From Bacteroidota bacterium (GTDB lineage: Bacteria > Bacteroidota > Bacteroidia > CAILMK01): 41,401 nucleotides of DNA. How positions within the stretch are numbered: the first letter of the stretch is position 1; each line of letters starts with the position of its first letter. The translations under genes were made by a program, and so were the position numbers. Shown piece by piece: positions 19,943-29,200 of this stretch. The DNA lies in the NCBI GenBank assembly GCA_026391915.1, contig JAPLCZ010000232.1:1-41401 (forward strand). The letters run 5' to 3'. The notes under the pieces were generated by a model. That model ran no database searches. It had not been told where the DNA came from and saw only the letters and a program-made list of their open reading frames with translations.

Positions 19943-19975
19943 CTTTATATTGCGCCTGAATTTAAAACCCATACA

Positions 19976-20680
19976 ATGAAAGAAGACAAAATAAGAGAAG
20001 CTTTTGAGGATAAAAGATGGAGTGATATTAAAGCAGAATCATCTTGGCAGATATTTAAAATAATGAGTGAGTTTGTTGATGGCTTTGATAAGCTTAATAA
20101 GATTGGACCTTGCGTTTCTATCTTTGGCTCTGCAAGAACCCCTGCCGATAATAAGTATTATATACTTGCCACTGAGATTGCCGGTAAACTTACCCACGAA
20201 GGCTATGGTGTGATAACCGGCGGTGGCCCCGGCATTATGGAAGCTGCCAACAAAGGCGCAAAACAAGCCGGCGGTAAGTCAGTGGGGTTGAATATTGATT
20301 TACCCTTTGAACAAGACCCCAATCCTTATATTGATAGTGATAAACTCATTAACTTCAATTACTTTTTTGTGCGGAAAGTAATGTTTATAAAATATGCCCA
20401 AGGCTTTGTTGTACTGCCCGGCGGGCTTGGCACTTTGGATGAACTCTTTGAAGCCCTAACCCTTATCCAAACAGAAAAAATTGGTAAGTTTCCCATAGTG
20501 CTTATTGGCGTTGCTTATTGGCAAGGACTTTTTGATTGGATTAAAACAACCATGTTGGATGAGCATAAGAATATATCACCTGAAGATATGGATTTGATTA
20601 TGATAACAGACTCCGCTGATAAGGCAGTTGAGCATATTAATAAATTCTACTCAAGGTATTTGTTATCTCCAAACTTCTAA
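19976..20680 (+). CDS. TIGR00730/LOG-family Rossmann-fold protein
   Basis: SIFGSARTP, GVITGGGPGIMEAANKGA, VLPGGLGTLDELFE. Confidence 0.93.
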   Translation: MKEDKIREAFEDKRWSDIKAESSWQIFKIMSEFVDGFDKLNKIGPCVSIFGSARTPADNKYYILATEIAGKLTHEGYGVITGGGPGIMEAANKGAKQAGGKSVGLNIDLPFEQDPNPYIDSDKLINFNYFFVRKVMFIKYAQGFVVLPGGLGTLDELFEALTLIQTEKIGKFPIVLIGVAYWQGLFDWIKTTMLDEHKNISPEDMDLIMITDSADKAVEHINKFYSRYLLSPNF

Positions 20681-20763
20681 TTTAGTTGATGCTGTATTGC
20701 AAATATCTGAATCATTTGGTATCAATTAACCTTAAAAGACGTTGGTACCACTAAATAAAAAAT

Positions 20764-20788
20764 GCTCCGAAATTTCGGAGCTTTTTTA
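20764..20788 (-). terminator. Bidirectional-type terminator hairpin downstream of rpsA
   Basis: gctccgaaatttcggagc palindrome flanked by A-tract and T-tract. Confidence 0.75.
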
Positions 20789-20806
20789 TGAAAAATATAT
20801 TTAATA

Positions 20807-23032
20807 CTATTCTTCTTTTTTGGTTTTAGCTGCTGCTTTCTTCTTTGGTTTTTCTTCCACAGAAGCTTCTGTTGCAGGAGCTTCATCTTCCACCTTTTTG
20901 GCTTTGGTAGCTTTCTTTGGTTTTTCTTCCACAGAAACTTCTGTGGCAGGTGCTTCATCTTCCACCTTTTTAGCTTTAGTAGCTTTCTTAGGTTTCTCCT
21001 CTGTTGCTATTTCATCAGCGGCAGGTGCTACAACTTCGGCAACAGGGGCAACCTCTTCATCGGCTTTCTTTTGCATAGAGTCCATTTTAGCAATGGCTTC
21101 TTTTTGCTTCACCTTATCCTGTTGTTCCATTTTAGATTTTAGCTGAGTAAGTACATCAAGCTCATCACCAATAGTGGTTTTTTCCACACCGGTATTTACT
21201 TTACTAATATCTTTCTTTTCGCGTTCTGCTGCTTTTTGGTTTTCAGCATAGTTAACATCATTTGCTGCTCTTTCTGCTTCTTTCCAAATATCAGTATGAG
21301 AAAGAATAATCTTTTTATTGTTTTTATCAAACTCAAGAACTTTAAAATCTAAAGTTTCATCAACCTTAAGTTTACTCTTATCGGCTTTTAACAAATGTTT
21401 TTTAGGAACAAAAGCTTCCACACCATACATCAAACCAACCACAGCACCTTTGTCATCAAAATGATGTACAACACCCTGATGGATTGTACCCTCTAAGAAG
21501 ATAGAAGAGAAAGTATCCCAAGGGTCTTCCTCAAGTTGTTTGTGACCAAGGCTAAGTCTGCGGTTTGTTTTATCAATATCAAGAATAACAACATCCAGTT
21601 TTTCACCTACTTTGGTGAACTCTGCAGGATGGTTATATTTTTTAATCCAAGATAAATCAGAAATATGTACTAAGCCATCAAAACCTTCTTCAAGTTCTAC
21701 AAACAACCCAAAGCCAGTAAGGCTTCTTACAGTTGCATGATGTCTTGAACCTACAGGGTATTTAGTCTCAACATCTTCCCAAGGATCTTTGGTAAGTTGT
21801 TTCATACCTAAAGAAAGTTTCCTTTCTTCCCTATCAATATTCAATACTTTAGCCTGTACTTCATCACCCACTTTTAAGTATTCATTGGGGCTCTTTAGGT
21901 GAGTACTCCAACTCATTTCTGATACGTGAATAAGACCTTCAACACCAGCAGCAATTTCTACAAATGCGCCATAGTCTTCAATATTTACAACCTTACCTTT
22001 GATAATAGAGCCATCAGCAATATCTGCTGACATGCTCTCCCATGGGTGAGGGGTAAGTTGTTTCATGCCCAAAGAAATTCTCTTTTTCTCTTCGTCATAA
22101 TCCAACACAACAATATTGATTTTTTGACCTACCTCAAGAATTTCCTCAGGGTGGTTAATACGTCCCCAAGAAACATCAGTGATATGGATAAGACCATCAA
22201 CACCACCAAGGTCAACGAAAACACCAAAGTTGGTTAGGTTTTTAATCACCCCTTCCAAGATTTGGCCCTTCTCTAATTTACCAAGTATCTCCAATTTTTG
22301 TACTTCTAATGAAGACTCAATAATTGCTTTGTGAGATACTACTATGTTGCGATATTGGGTATTTACTTTAACCACTTTAAGGTCTATAGTTTTCCCTACA
22401 TACTCATCATAATCTTTAATTGGGCGAATATCCAATTGAGAGCCCGGAAGGAATGCATCCAGCCCCATAAAGTCTACCACCATTCCGCCTTTAGTGCGGT
22501 CTTTTATATAACCTTGTACAATAGTTTCTTTTTCGTAAGCATCCATCACAACGCCCCAAGCCCTTTCAGCTTGTGCCTTTTTATGAGAGATAATCATCTG
22601 ACCATTTTGGTCTTCCTTTTCTTCAATGATTACTTCTACCTCATCACCAACTTTAAGCCCCGGCATGTGTTTAAATTCTGATAAAGGCACAAGCCCATCA
22701 GATTTAAAACCGATATTCAGCACCACATCTTTATCTGTGATTGCTGCTACCTTGCCCATAATTACTTCTTTCTCTTTTACATCAGAGAAGGTGTTGGAAT
22801 AAAGGGTTTCCATTTGTGCTTGTTGGTCTTTAGCATATCGGGTTCTACCACCTTCATACGCATCCCAATCAAACTCATCTTTTTTAGAAGCTAAAACTTC
22901 TTCTTTTAATGCTGTCTTATCAATGATGTCAGCACCAATGTCTTTGATTTCATCATCTTCCATTTTAGGAATTGTGATGTCAAAATCATCTTCGTCTTTT
23001 CCGAAATTGTCTGTTTTCTTTTTTTCTACCAT
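20807..23032 (-). CDS. rpsA: 30S ribosomal protein S1 with Lys/Ala/Pro-rich repetitive C-terminal tail
   Basis: Six S1-like domains (e.g. GVIKNLTNFGVFVDLGGVDGLIHITDVSW); tail EEKPKKATKAKKVEDEAPATEVS repeated. Confidence 0.95.
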   Translation of the reverse strand: MVEKKKTDNFGKDEDDFDITIPKMEDDEIKDIGADIIDKTALKEEVLASKKDEFDWDAYEGGRTRYAKDQQAQMETLYSNTFSDVKEKEVIMGKVAAITDKDVVLNIGFKSDGLVPLSEFKHMPGLKVGDEVEVIIEEKEDQNGQMIISHKKAQAERAWGVVMDAYEKETIVQGYIKDRTKGGMVVDFMGLDAFLPGSQLDIRPIKDYDEYVGKTIDLKVVKVNTQYRNIVVSHKAIIESSLEVQKLEILGKLEKGQILEGVIKNLTNFGVFVDLGGVDGLIHITDVSWGRINHPEEILEVGQKINIVVLDYDEEKKRISLGMKQLTPHPWESMSADIADGSIIKGKVVNIEDYGAFVEIAAGVEGLIHVSEMSWSTHLKSPNEYLKVGDEVQAKVLNIDREERKLSLGMKQLTKDPWEDVETKYPVGSRHHATVRSLTGFGLFVELEEGFDGLVHISDLSWIKKYNHPAEFTKVGEKLDVVILDIDKTNRRLSLGHKQLEEDPWDTFSSIFLEGTIHQGVVHHFDDKGAVVGLMYGVEAFVPKKHLLKADKSKLKVDETLDFKVLEFDKNNKKIILSHTDIWKEAERAANDVNYAENQKAAEREKKDISKVNTGVEKTTIGDELDVLTQLKSKMEQQDKVKQKEAIAKMDSMQKKADEEVAPVAEVVAPAADEIATEEKPKKATKAKKVEDEAPATEVSVEEKPKKATKAKKVEDEAPATEASVEEKPKKKAAAKTKKEE
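20820..21002 (-). repeat. In-frame 72-nt (24-aa) tandem repeat encoding the S1 tail, two copies plus partial
   Basis: (T/V)EEKPKKATKAKKVEDEAPATE(V/A)S twice, then VEEKPKK. Confidence 0.85.
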
Positions 23033-23041
23033 TTATTAGTT

Positions 23042-23047
23042 CCTCCT
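23042..23047 (-). promoter_or_regulatory. Strong Shine-Dalgarno (AAAAGGAGGA) 9 nt before the rpsA ATG
   Basis: Minus strand reads aaaaggaggaactaataaATG. Confidence 0.8.
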
Positions 23048-23066
23048 TTTAAAGGGATATAAGGTG

Positions 23067-23098
23067 CAAAGGTAATACTAGATGAATGTCTAAAACAA
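23067..23098 (-). promoter_or_regulatory. Candidate rpsA promoter (TTG-N21-TACCTTTG)
   Basis: -7 box TACCTTTG (plus-strand caaaggta 23067-23074) and TTG at 23096-23098. Confidence 0.55.
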
Positions 23099-23219
23099 GA
23101 AATTATTTTATACTTAAAAAGGACTCAAAGAGGTCTTGCATTTTGATATGGTGAATGCAAAAAGATTAATCATACTTTTGCAAACTGATTTCTGTAACAA
23201 TAGTGATTAAATCCCTCTC

Positions 23220-24146
23220 ATGAAAAAATGGATTCTTAAAGCCATCTTGCAAAAGGCAATTTCTTTTTTGCCTTACAAACATCAAATCAATTTTTTCTTT
23301 CAAAAATATATTACCAAAGGCGTTAACCTAGGTGATGATTATTTTTATGACCGCCTTGGTCATGCCCAAAAACATATTGAGAGTTTCTATAAATACTCCA
23401 AAAGCCAAAGCCTGCATACTACGCTGGAGTTGGGTACGGGTTGGTACCCCGTGGTGCCTATTAGTTTCTTTTTAAGTGGCGCTACGCAGGTGTATTCTTT
23501 GGATATTGTACTGCTCACTGATAAAGAAAAAACGCTTACTGCCATCCGCAAAATTCTGGAGGCGGCAGAGAAGGGGAAACTAAAAGCATACATTAATTAT
23601 GATGAGGGAAGGCTACAACTTTTAAAAGATATTTTAGCACAGGAAAAAGCACTTAGTTTTCAGGAGATATTAAAGAAAATAAACCTTGAATACCTTGTGC
23701 AAGATGCCAGAAAAATTAGTTTGCCGGCGCACTCCATAAGCCTCATTAACTCCAACAATACCTTTGAGCATATCTATCCTTTTTTGTTGGTTGATATACT
23801 CAAAGAGTTTAAGAGAATCCTTGCGCATACTGGCGTAATGAGCCATTTTATTGATATGAGTGACCATTTTGCCCACCTTGATAAAACTATTTCAATCTAT
23901 AATTTCCTAAAGTTTACCGAGGCAGAATGGCAATGGATTGATAACACAGTGCAGCCTTTAAATCGCCTCCGTATTTCGCAATACCGAGATATTTATAAAG
24001 AGGTAAATATCCCAGTTTCAGAAGAGATTTCCCGCCCCGGCAAGCCAGAAGAATTGGCTACCATAAAGCTTGCCCCTCCTTTTGATGCTATGAAAAAAGA
24101 AGATGTGGCGGTGAGCCATTCTTATTTTGTTTCGGTGGGGGATTAA
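23220..24146 (+). CDS. Class I SAM-dependent methyltransferase-like protein
   Basis: TTLELGTGWYPVVPISFFLSGATQVYSLDI; INSNNTFEHIYPFLLVDILKEFKRILAHTGVMSHFID. Confidence 0.75.
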   Translation: MKKWILKAILQKAISFLPYKHQINFFFQKYITKGVNLGDDYFYDRLGHAQKHIESFYKYSKSQSLHTTLELGTGWYPVVPISFFLSGATQVYSLDIVLLTDKEKTLTAIRKILEAAEKGKLKAYINYDEGRLQLLKDILAQEKALSFQEILKKINLEYLVQDARKISLPAHSISLINSNNTFEHIYPFLLVDILKEFKRILAHTGVMSHFIDMSDHFAHLDKTISIYNFLKFTEAEWQWIDNTVQPLNRLRISQYRDIYKEVNIPVSEEISRPGKPEELATIKLAPPFDAMKKEDVAVSHSYFVSVGD

Positions 24147-24205
24147 GTAATCTTTTAGCACCAAATCCGTTTGTTCTAAATTGCAGAAGTTTATCTGCCT
24201 ATACT

Positions 24206-24934
24206 TTGGATTTTACTGACCTCCTTTTTGAAAACAGAAATAAAGCCTACGGCGCTTATAACCTCCGCAAATGGTATCATAAAAATGCTGTTACCGGGTT
24301 TGTTATTGCTGTAACTCTGCTTTTACTAATCCTCTTCCTCCCCATGCTTTTTATGCATGATAAAATGTATGATAACCTCAATGGAGTTGGGAATACTTCT
24401 CATTCCACCGCTGTAACTTTACAAACGGATTTGCCGCGTATGCCTGAAACAGAAAATCCCGTTAAGGATAAAGAAATTAAAACCAATAACACCAAAGTTT
24501 TTGTTGCGCCCAAAGTGGTGGCTAAAGCCACCCAAAAAGATAGTGTGGGGTTGGTTAAAAGCACTTCCAACAAAACAGAAAAAACTACTTCCAACTCCAC
24601 TGGCAATAGCGGGGTATATGAAGCAGGAGGGGTGCAAATTCCACCTTCATTCCCAGGCGGGGAGGAGGAAATGAAACATTATTTAAGCCGCAGTATCCAT
24701 TATCCTGATGCCGCCATCAGAAAGAAAAAAGAAGGCAATGTAGTGCTAAGTTTTATTGTGTTGGAGTCGGGTAAACTTACTAATATCTCCATCTCAAAAT
24801 CCCTCTCACCAGAGATAGATGCAGAGGCACTAAGGATTGTAAATGCTATGCCTCTTTGGGACCCCGGCATCCAAAACGGAAAGGAAGTAAAAGTAAGTGC
24901 TAAGTTGGTAATTGAGTTTTCGTTGCCGAGGTAG
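24206..24934 (+). CDS. Energy transducer TonB-family protein
   Basis: LLFENRNKAYGAYNLRKWYHKN N-terminus, TM, TonB C-terminal domain (SFPGGEEEMKHYLSRSIHYPDAAIRKKKEGNVVLSFIVLESGKLTNISI). Confidence 0.88.
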   Translation: MDFTDLLFENRNKAYGAYNLRKWYHKNAVTGFVIAVTLLLLILFLPMLFMHDKMYDNLNGVGNTSHSTAVTLQTDLPRMPETENPVKDKEIKTNNTKVFVAPKVVAKATQKDSVGLVKSTSNKTEKTTSNSTGNSGVYEAGGVQIPPSFPGGEEEMKHYLSRSIHYPDAAIRKKKEGNVVLSFIVLESGKLTNISISKSLSPEIDAEALRIVNAMPLWDPGIQNGKEVKVSAKLVIEFSLPR

Positions 24935-25015
24935 AAGACTATTTATTTTGTCACCCTGATGATATAATTACCCAAAATAATCATTCCTGTAGTTGATGAC
25001 AATTGGCTGCAATTA

Positions 25016-25125
25016 GCCTCATCCGTCCTTCGGACACCTTCTCCAAAGGAGAAGAGAAAAAAACTCCTAAGTTGCTGCTTTTCCATCTTACCCCTCTCCT
25101 TGGGAGAGGGGTTGGGGTGAGGTCA
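25016..25125. repeat. Dispersed imperfect-palindrome element, intergenic copy
   Basis: Starts gcctcatccgtcc, ends cccctctccttgggagaggggttggggtgaggtcact; reverse complement resembles the 36710-36844 element. Confidence 0.75.
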
Positions 25126-25132
25126 CTTAAAA

Positions 25133-25384
25133 CTAAGCCTCTACCAACTCAAAACTATACTTCTCCATTATCAAATTAGCGAGAAGTTTTTTGCAGGCAG
25201 TATCCACCATTTCGCTGGCTGCGGTTTTATCAGCAGCATCCACCATAAGGGTTATGTGTTTGCCAATGCGCACATCAGCCACGCCGCTTAATCCCAATTT
25301 ATGCAGGCTGCTTGTTACCACCTTCCCTTGCGGGTCAAGGATTTCATTCATCGTCATGATGTCAATATTAGCTTTGTATTTCAT
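25133..25384 (-). CDS. purS: Phosphoribosylformylglycinamidine synthase subunit PurS
   Basis: MKYKANIDIMTMNEILDPQGKVVTSSLHKLGLSGVADVRIGKHITLMVDA, 83 aa. Confidence 0.88.
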   Translation of the reverse strand: MKYKANIDIMTMNEILDPQGKVVTSSLHKLGLSGVADVRIGKHITLMVDAADKTAASEMVDTACKKLLANLIMEKYSFELVEA

Positions 25385-26144
25385 GGTGTTTTTGTGCAGG
25401 TTTTATGATGATAGAAACTATAATATATAAGATTAGAATTACGGGAATGGCAGCCCACCAAAGCAAAGCTAAAAGGGCAGCACTCACCATTAAAAACAGA
25501 TACAATACTTTGTTTTCTGCAAAGCCGTAAGTCTCCATTTTAAGAGAAAAAAGAGGGAGGTTTGAAATCATTAACAGTGGAAGAATAACGCTTACCCCAA
25601 GTAGCAAATAAGTATTGGTAACCAACTCAGCAAGGTAGAGGGTATTGTTTTTTAGGAAGAAAACATTGTACTCCGCAATCAAAGGCAAAGCGGCTATAAA
25701 CATAGCAGAGGCGGGTGAAGGTAAACCCTTAAAATACTTTGCTTGCTCTGCATCCAGATTAAATTTTGCCAACCGCCACACAGCACCCGCCACTGTTAAA
25801 AAAGGAATTAAACTACCAATTGGGAAATAGGCAATATCTATAACATGTATCCACTCTTGCGTAGAAAAATGTTGAATCATATTGTGGAGAATAAGCCCCG
25901 GCAGCACACCAAAAGTTACGCAATCAGCCAAAGAATCCAACTGCCCACCAATGGGGGAATGTGCTTTAAAAAGTCTTGCTGCTAAGCCATCACCCACATC
26001 AAATAATGCCCCTACAAAAATCATTTCAGCGGCAAGAGGGATGTCTCCCATTCCACAAAAAAGAATGCCCATAAAACCACAAAAAAGGTTGCCTAAAGTA
26101 AATAGGTTAGGTAGGTGTTTTTCTATTCGGATAGCCTTAGCCAT
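25368..26144 (-). CDS. pssA: CDP-diacylglycerol--serine O-phosphatidyltransferase
   Basis: CDP-alcohol phosphotransferase motif DVGDGLAARLFKAHSPIGGQLDSLAD; multi-TM; LPNLFTLGNLFCG. Confidence 0.93.
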   Translation of the reverse strand: MAKAIRIEKHLPNLFTLGNLFCGFMGILFCGMGDIPLAAEMIFVGALFDVGDGLAARLFKAHSPIGGQLDSLADCVTFGVLPGLILHNMIQHFSTQEWIHVIDIAYFPIGSLIPFLTVAGAVWRLAKFNLDAEQAKYFKGLPSPASAMFIAALPLIAEYNVFFLKNNTLYLAELVTNTYLLLGVSVILPLLMISNLPLFSLKMETYGFAENKVLYLFLMVSAALLALLWWAAIPVILILYIIVSIIIKPAQKHHEIQS

Positions 26145-26215
26145 AGGTGGGCAAAGGTAGGATGAAGAATGGGAAAAATGAAGGTAGTTGCTTCTAAAGG
26201 ATTTCTGCCATAAAA

Positions 26216-29200
26216 TTATTTATTGATTTTTATGGCTCTTAAAAAATAAACACCTTCATCACTCTTTATTCTTATTAAATACATGCCCTCAGGTAGATTT
26301 ATTAATGACTGATTCAATTGAAGATTATAGTCACCAGCACCTTTGATTCCTTCAGTAAGTTGAATAATTTTATTCCCCATAACATCATAAAGTGATGCAG
26401 AGAAATAAGAGGTTTTATTTAATGAATAGGAAAGATTCAGTTCATCAAAAAATGGATTTGGGGCAATCTTTATTTTAAAATTGGAACTTTCATTTTTCTG
26501 AATTCCAACGGTAGAAAAATCTGCATCCAAAGAGTCAATAGAAGTACAGCCATCTGGATTGGTAACAGTGAGTTTTACCCTATAAGTTTTGGTAAGAAGT
26601 TTATATTTATGAGAAGGAGTTTTTATATTGTCTGCATATCCATCTCCAAAAGTCCAATCATATTTAAATCCTACGCTGCTTGTATCCTCAGGGGTAAGAA
26701 TAACTTTATTGGACGATGAGTCAACATGAAGGATTTTTATTTTAGCAGAGGGCGCAGCATTTATCCTGAATGACTTTTCAGCGGTATCCCCACAACCCCC
26801 ATTGTTCATGAGGATGAGCTTTACTTTATAAACACCAGACTGGTCAAAAATATGGGTAGGGTTTACTGAAGTAGAAGCATTGGTTGAGCTACCAACATCT
26901 CCAAAATTCCATAAATAATTTGTTAGGCTATCTGTTTTGCTGGAATCAGAGAATTTTAATGGAGTCCCTTCACAAAGAATTTTATCATAACCGAAATTGG
27001 CAGTAGGTATTGATGACACCTTAATATATCTCATAATATTTACAGGGCAAGAACCATCAGGGTTTGTAACCCATGCTGTAAGTATAAAAAGGCTATCAGG
27101 GGTATTGATTTTTTTAGGTGAAAATGAGATGGAAAAATCTTTGGAGGATGGATATTGGAGAACAGTATCTGTTGAGGAAATTCCAGTTTTCGTTTTTACA
27201 GATATATTCATAATTTTCCATTTCTTATTATAATCCGAATTAGTGTAACCTGTTGGTGAGGAGATAGAATAGTTGATAGTATTTCCTTGGCAAACCATAT
27301 CAGGGTCCGTTTTAGTTCCGCTTTTAAATGCGCCATTAAACAAACTTCCTTTGCTTACTGAAGAACCAGTAATATTTTTGTTAACATGCGCAGTTACCGC
27401 CACACGGTTTGGTCCTTCACAATCTCCAATTAACGAAACTTTCCAATTATAAAAGTAATAATAAGTGTATTGAGGGGAGGACTTATCTGTACTACCAATA
27501 ACATTTAAAATACCTAGGGTGGTATAAGGATATTTTAAGCTAGACCCAACCTCTGTAAAGAGATTAGGGCTTCCAGAAACTGGGGCATATTGCAAAGAGT
27601 AACTATTGCCCTTTTTTAAACTAAATCCCTTGGTGCTATTTGCCTTATCATACAATGCATACTTAATCTCCTTCCCTTTTGTTTTTGTAATGACGGTAGA
27701 GGTATCCCAACCAATAATATTACCTATGGAGTCAAGAAGATTTATAACAATTTTGCCAGAGGCATCTGGATAAATACTAACCGTATCTAATGAGAAATCT
27801 TGAAACGCCCTGAACATTAAACCAGCTTTGTAGGTATAAAAATAGCTTGAAGTTCCACCTGCTTTGTAGGGTGAACCTGCCTTATAATTTCTTACATTGG
27901 TAACTGAAGCATAGAAAGTAGAATCGCTATTTAAAGATGGTGTTAAAAAGGTATCTCCGCTTGCTAATATGGTTGAGGAAGTAGGACTACTATACCAATT
28001 GATTTTATAGTTTGGATCTTTACCTTTTGCAACAATTTTTACAACACCTGTTGAGCAATTAAATCCATCATAACCATTAGCTGCAATTGGTCCGGGATGA
28101 ATTGGTATGTACTCCAAAAGTGTATCGTTATTATGCAACATATCAGTTGATAAATCAGTATAGGATTTAAAAGAAAGCATCCCACCAGCATAAGTATTTA
28201 TGGTTCCAGAAAAAACTAGGGTATCTGATGCGCCGGGTGCAAGTGTTTTTGTACAAGTGATTTTGGTTGGTGCACCTCCATTTATTTTAGAATAAACATC
28301 AAAATTGGTTTCTGATTTTGTCCCTTCATTTTTTACAATAACCATGAGTTTGCTAAATGAATCACCACAAGAACTTGGTAATGGAAAAATGGTAGAAACA
28401 AATTTTAAATCATGCGGTATAAGTTGATATTCATGTGCGCCTATAAAGGTTATTTTAGTCCCTCTTGGCGAGTTATCAATATCATCTGTTATCCAAATTG
28501 GTTTTCCTTTTTGAACAGAATTCCCTTTAAGGTGTAAATCTGTTGTAGAAACAAAGCCAGGGTCAATGCTAATACTGTTAGAGTCAAAACCTGATTTTGA
28601 TTGAAAGTCTGCAAGTGTTTTATAATAAGCGGAATTAAATAATACCAGATCAGTTCCCTTGCAATAAATATCATTAAAGTCAGATTTAAACAAAGCATTA
28701 GACCCTATGTTTAAAGCAATACTTCCTGTCTTAGCAATAAATAAATTGTTATAAACTACAATTCCTTTTGAACCGTTCCCCTTAAGAGTAACCACGTATG
28801 AAGAATTATTACTACCAGTATATAATACTGAATTATATAAAAGACTCATTCCATTATATCCGCCATAATCCACATAAAGAGCTTTAGGGTTAATGCCAGC
28901 CAAAGAAATAAAGTTGTTATTTACTGCCATGGAATCAGTAGATGAGTTTTTATTTCCGCTTATATATAGACCATTTGAGCAAATTAACCCATTCAATTTA
29001 TTCTTATATATTTTGCAAAAACCCTCAGTGTAATCTATGTATATACCAGCCCCAGATTTATCAAGAATGTTTGTGATGGTATTATTATTAATGGTAAAAG
29101 AATAGTTGTATCGTAAATGAATTCCTTCATCATAAATGCTGTCCATGGTATTAAAACTGATTTCATGAAAAGCATGTGATTCTTTAAAATTGGAGTTGAG

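Noticed and set aside
20722-20958. 78-aa Lys-rich minus ORF next to rpsA
   Set aside because: It is an alternative-frame reading of the rpsA C-terminal repeat region.
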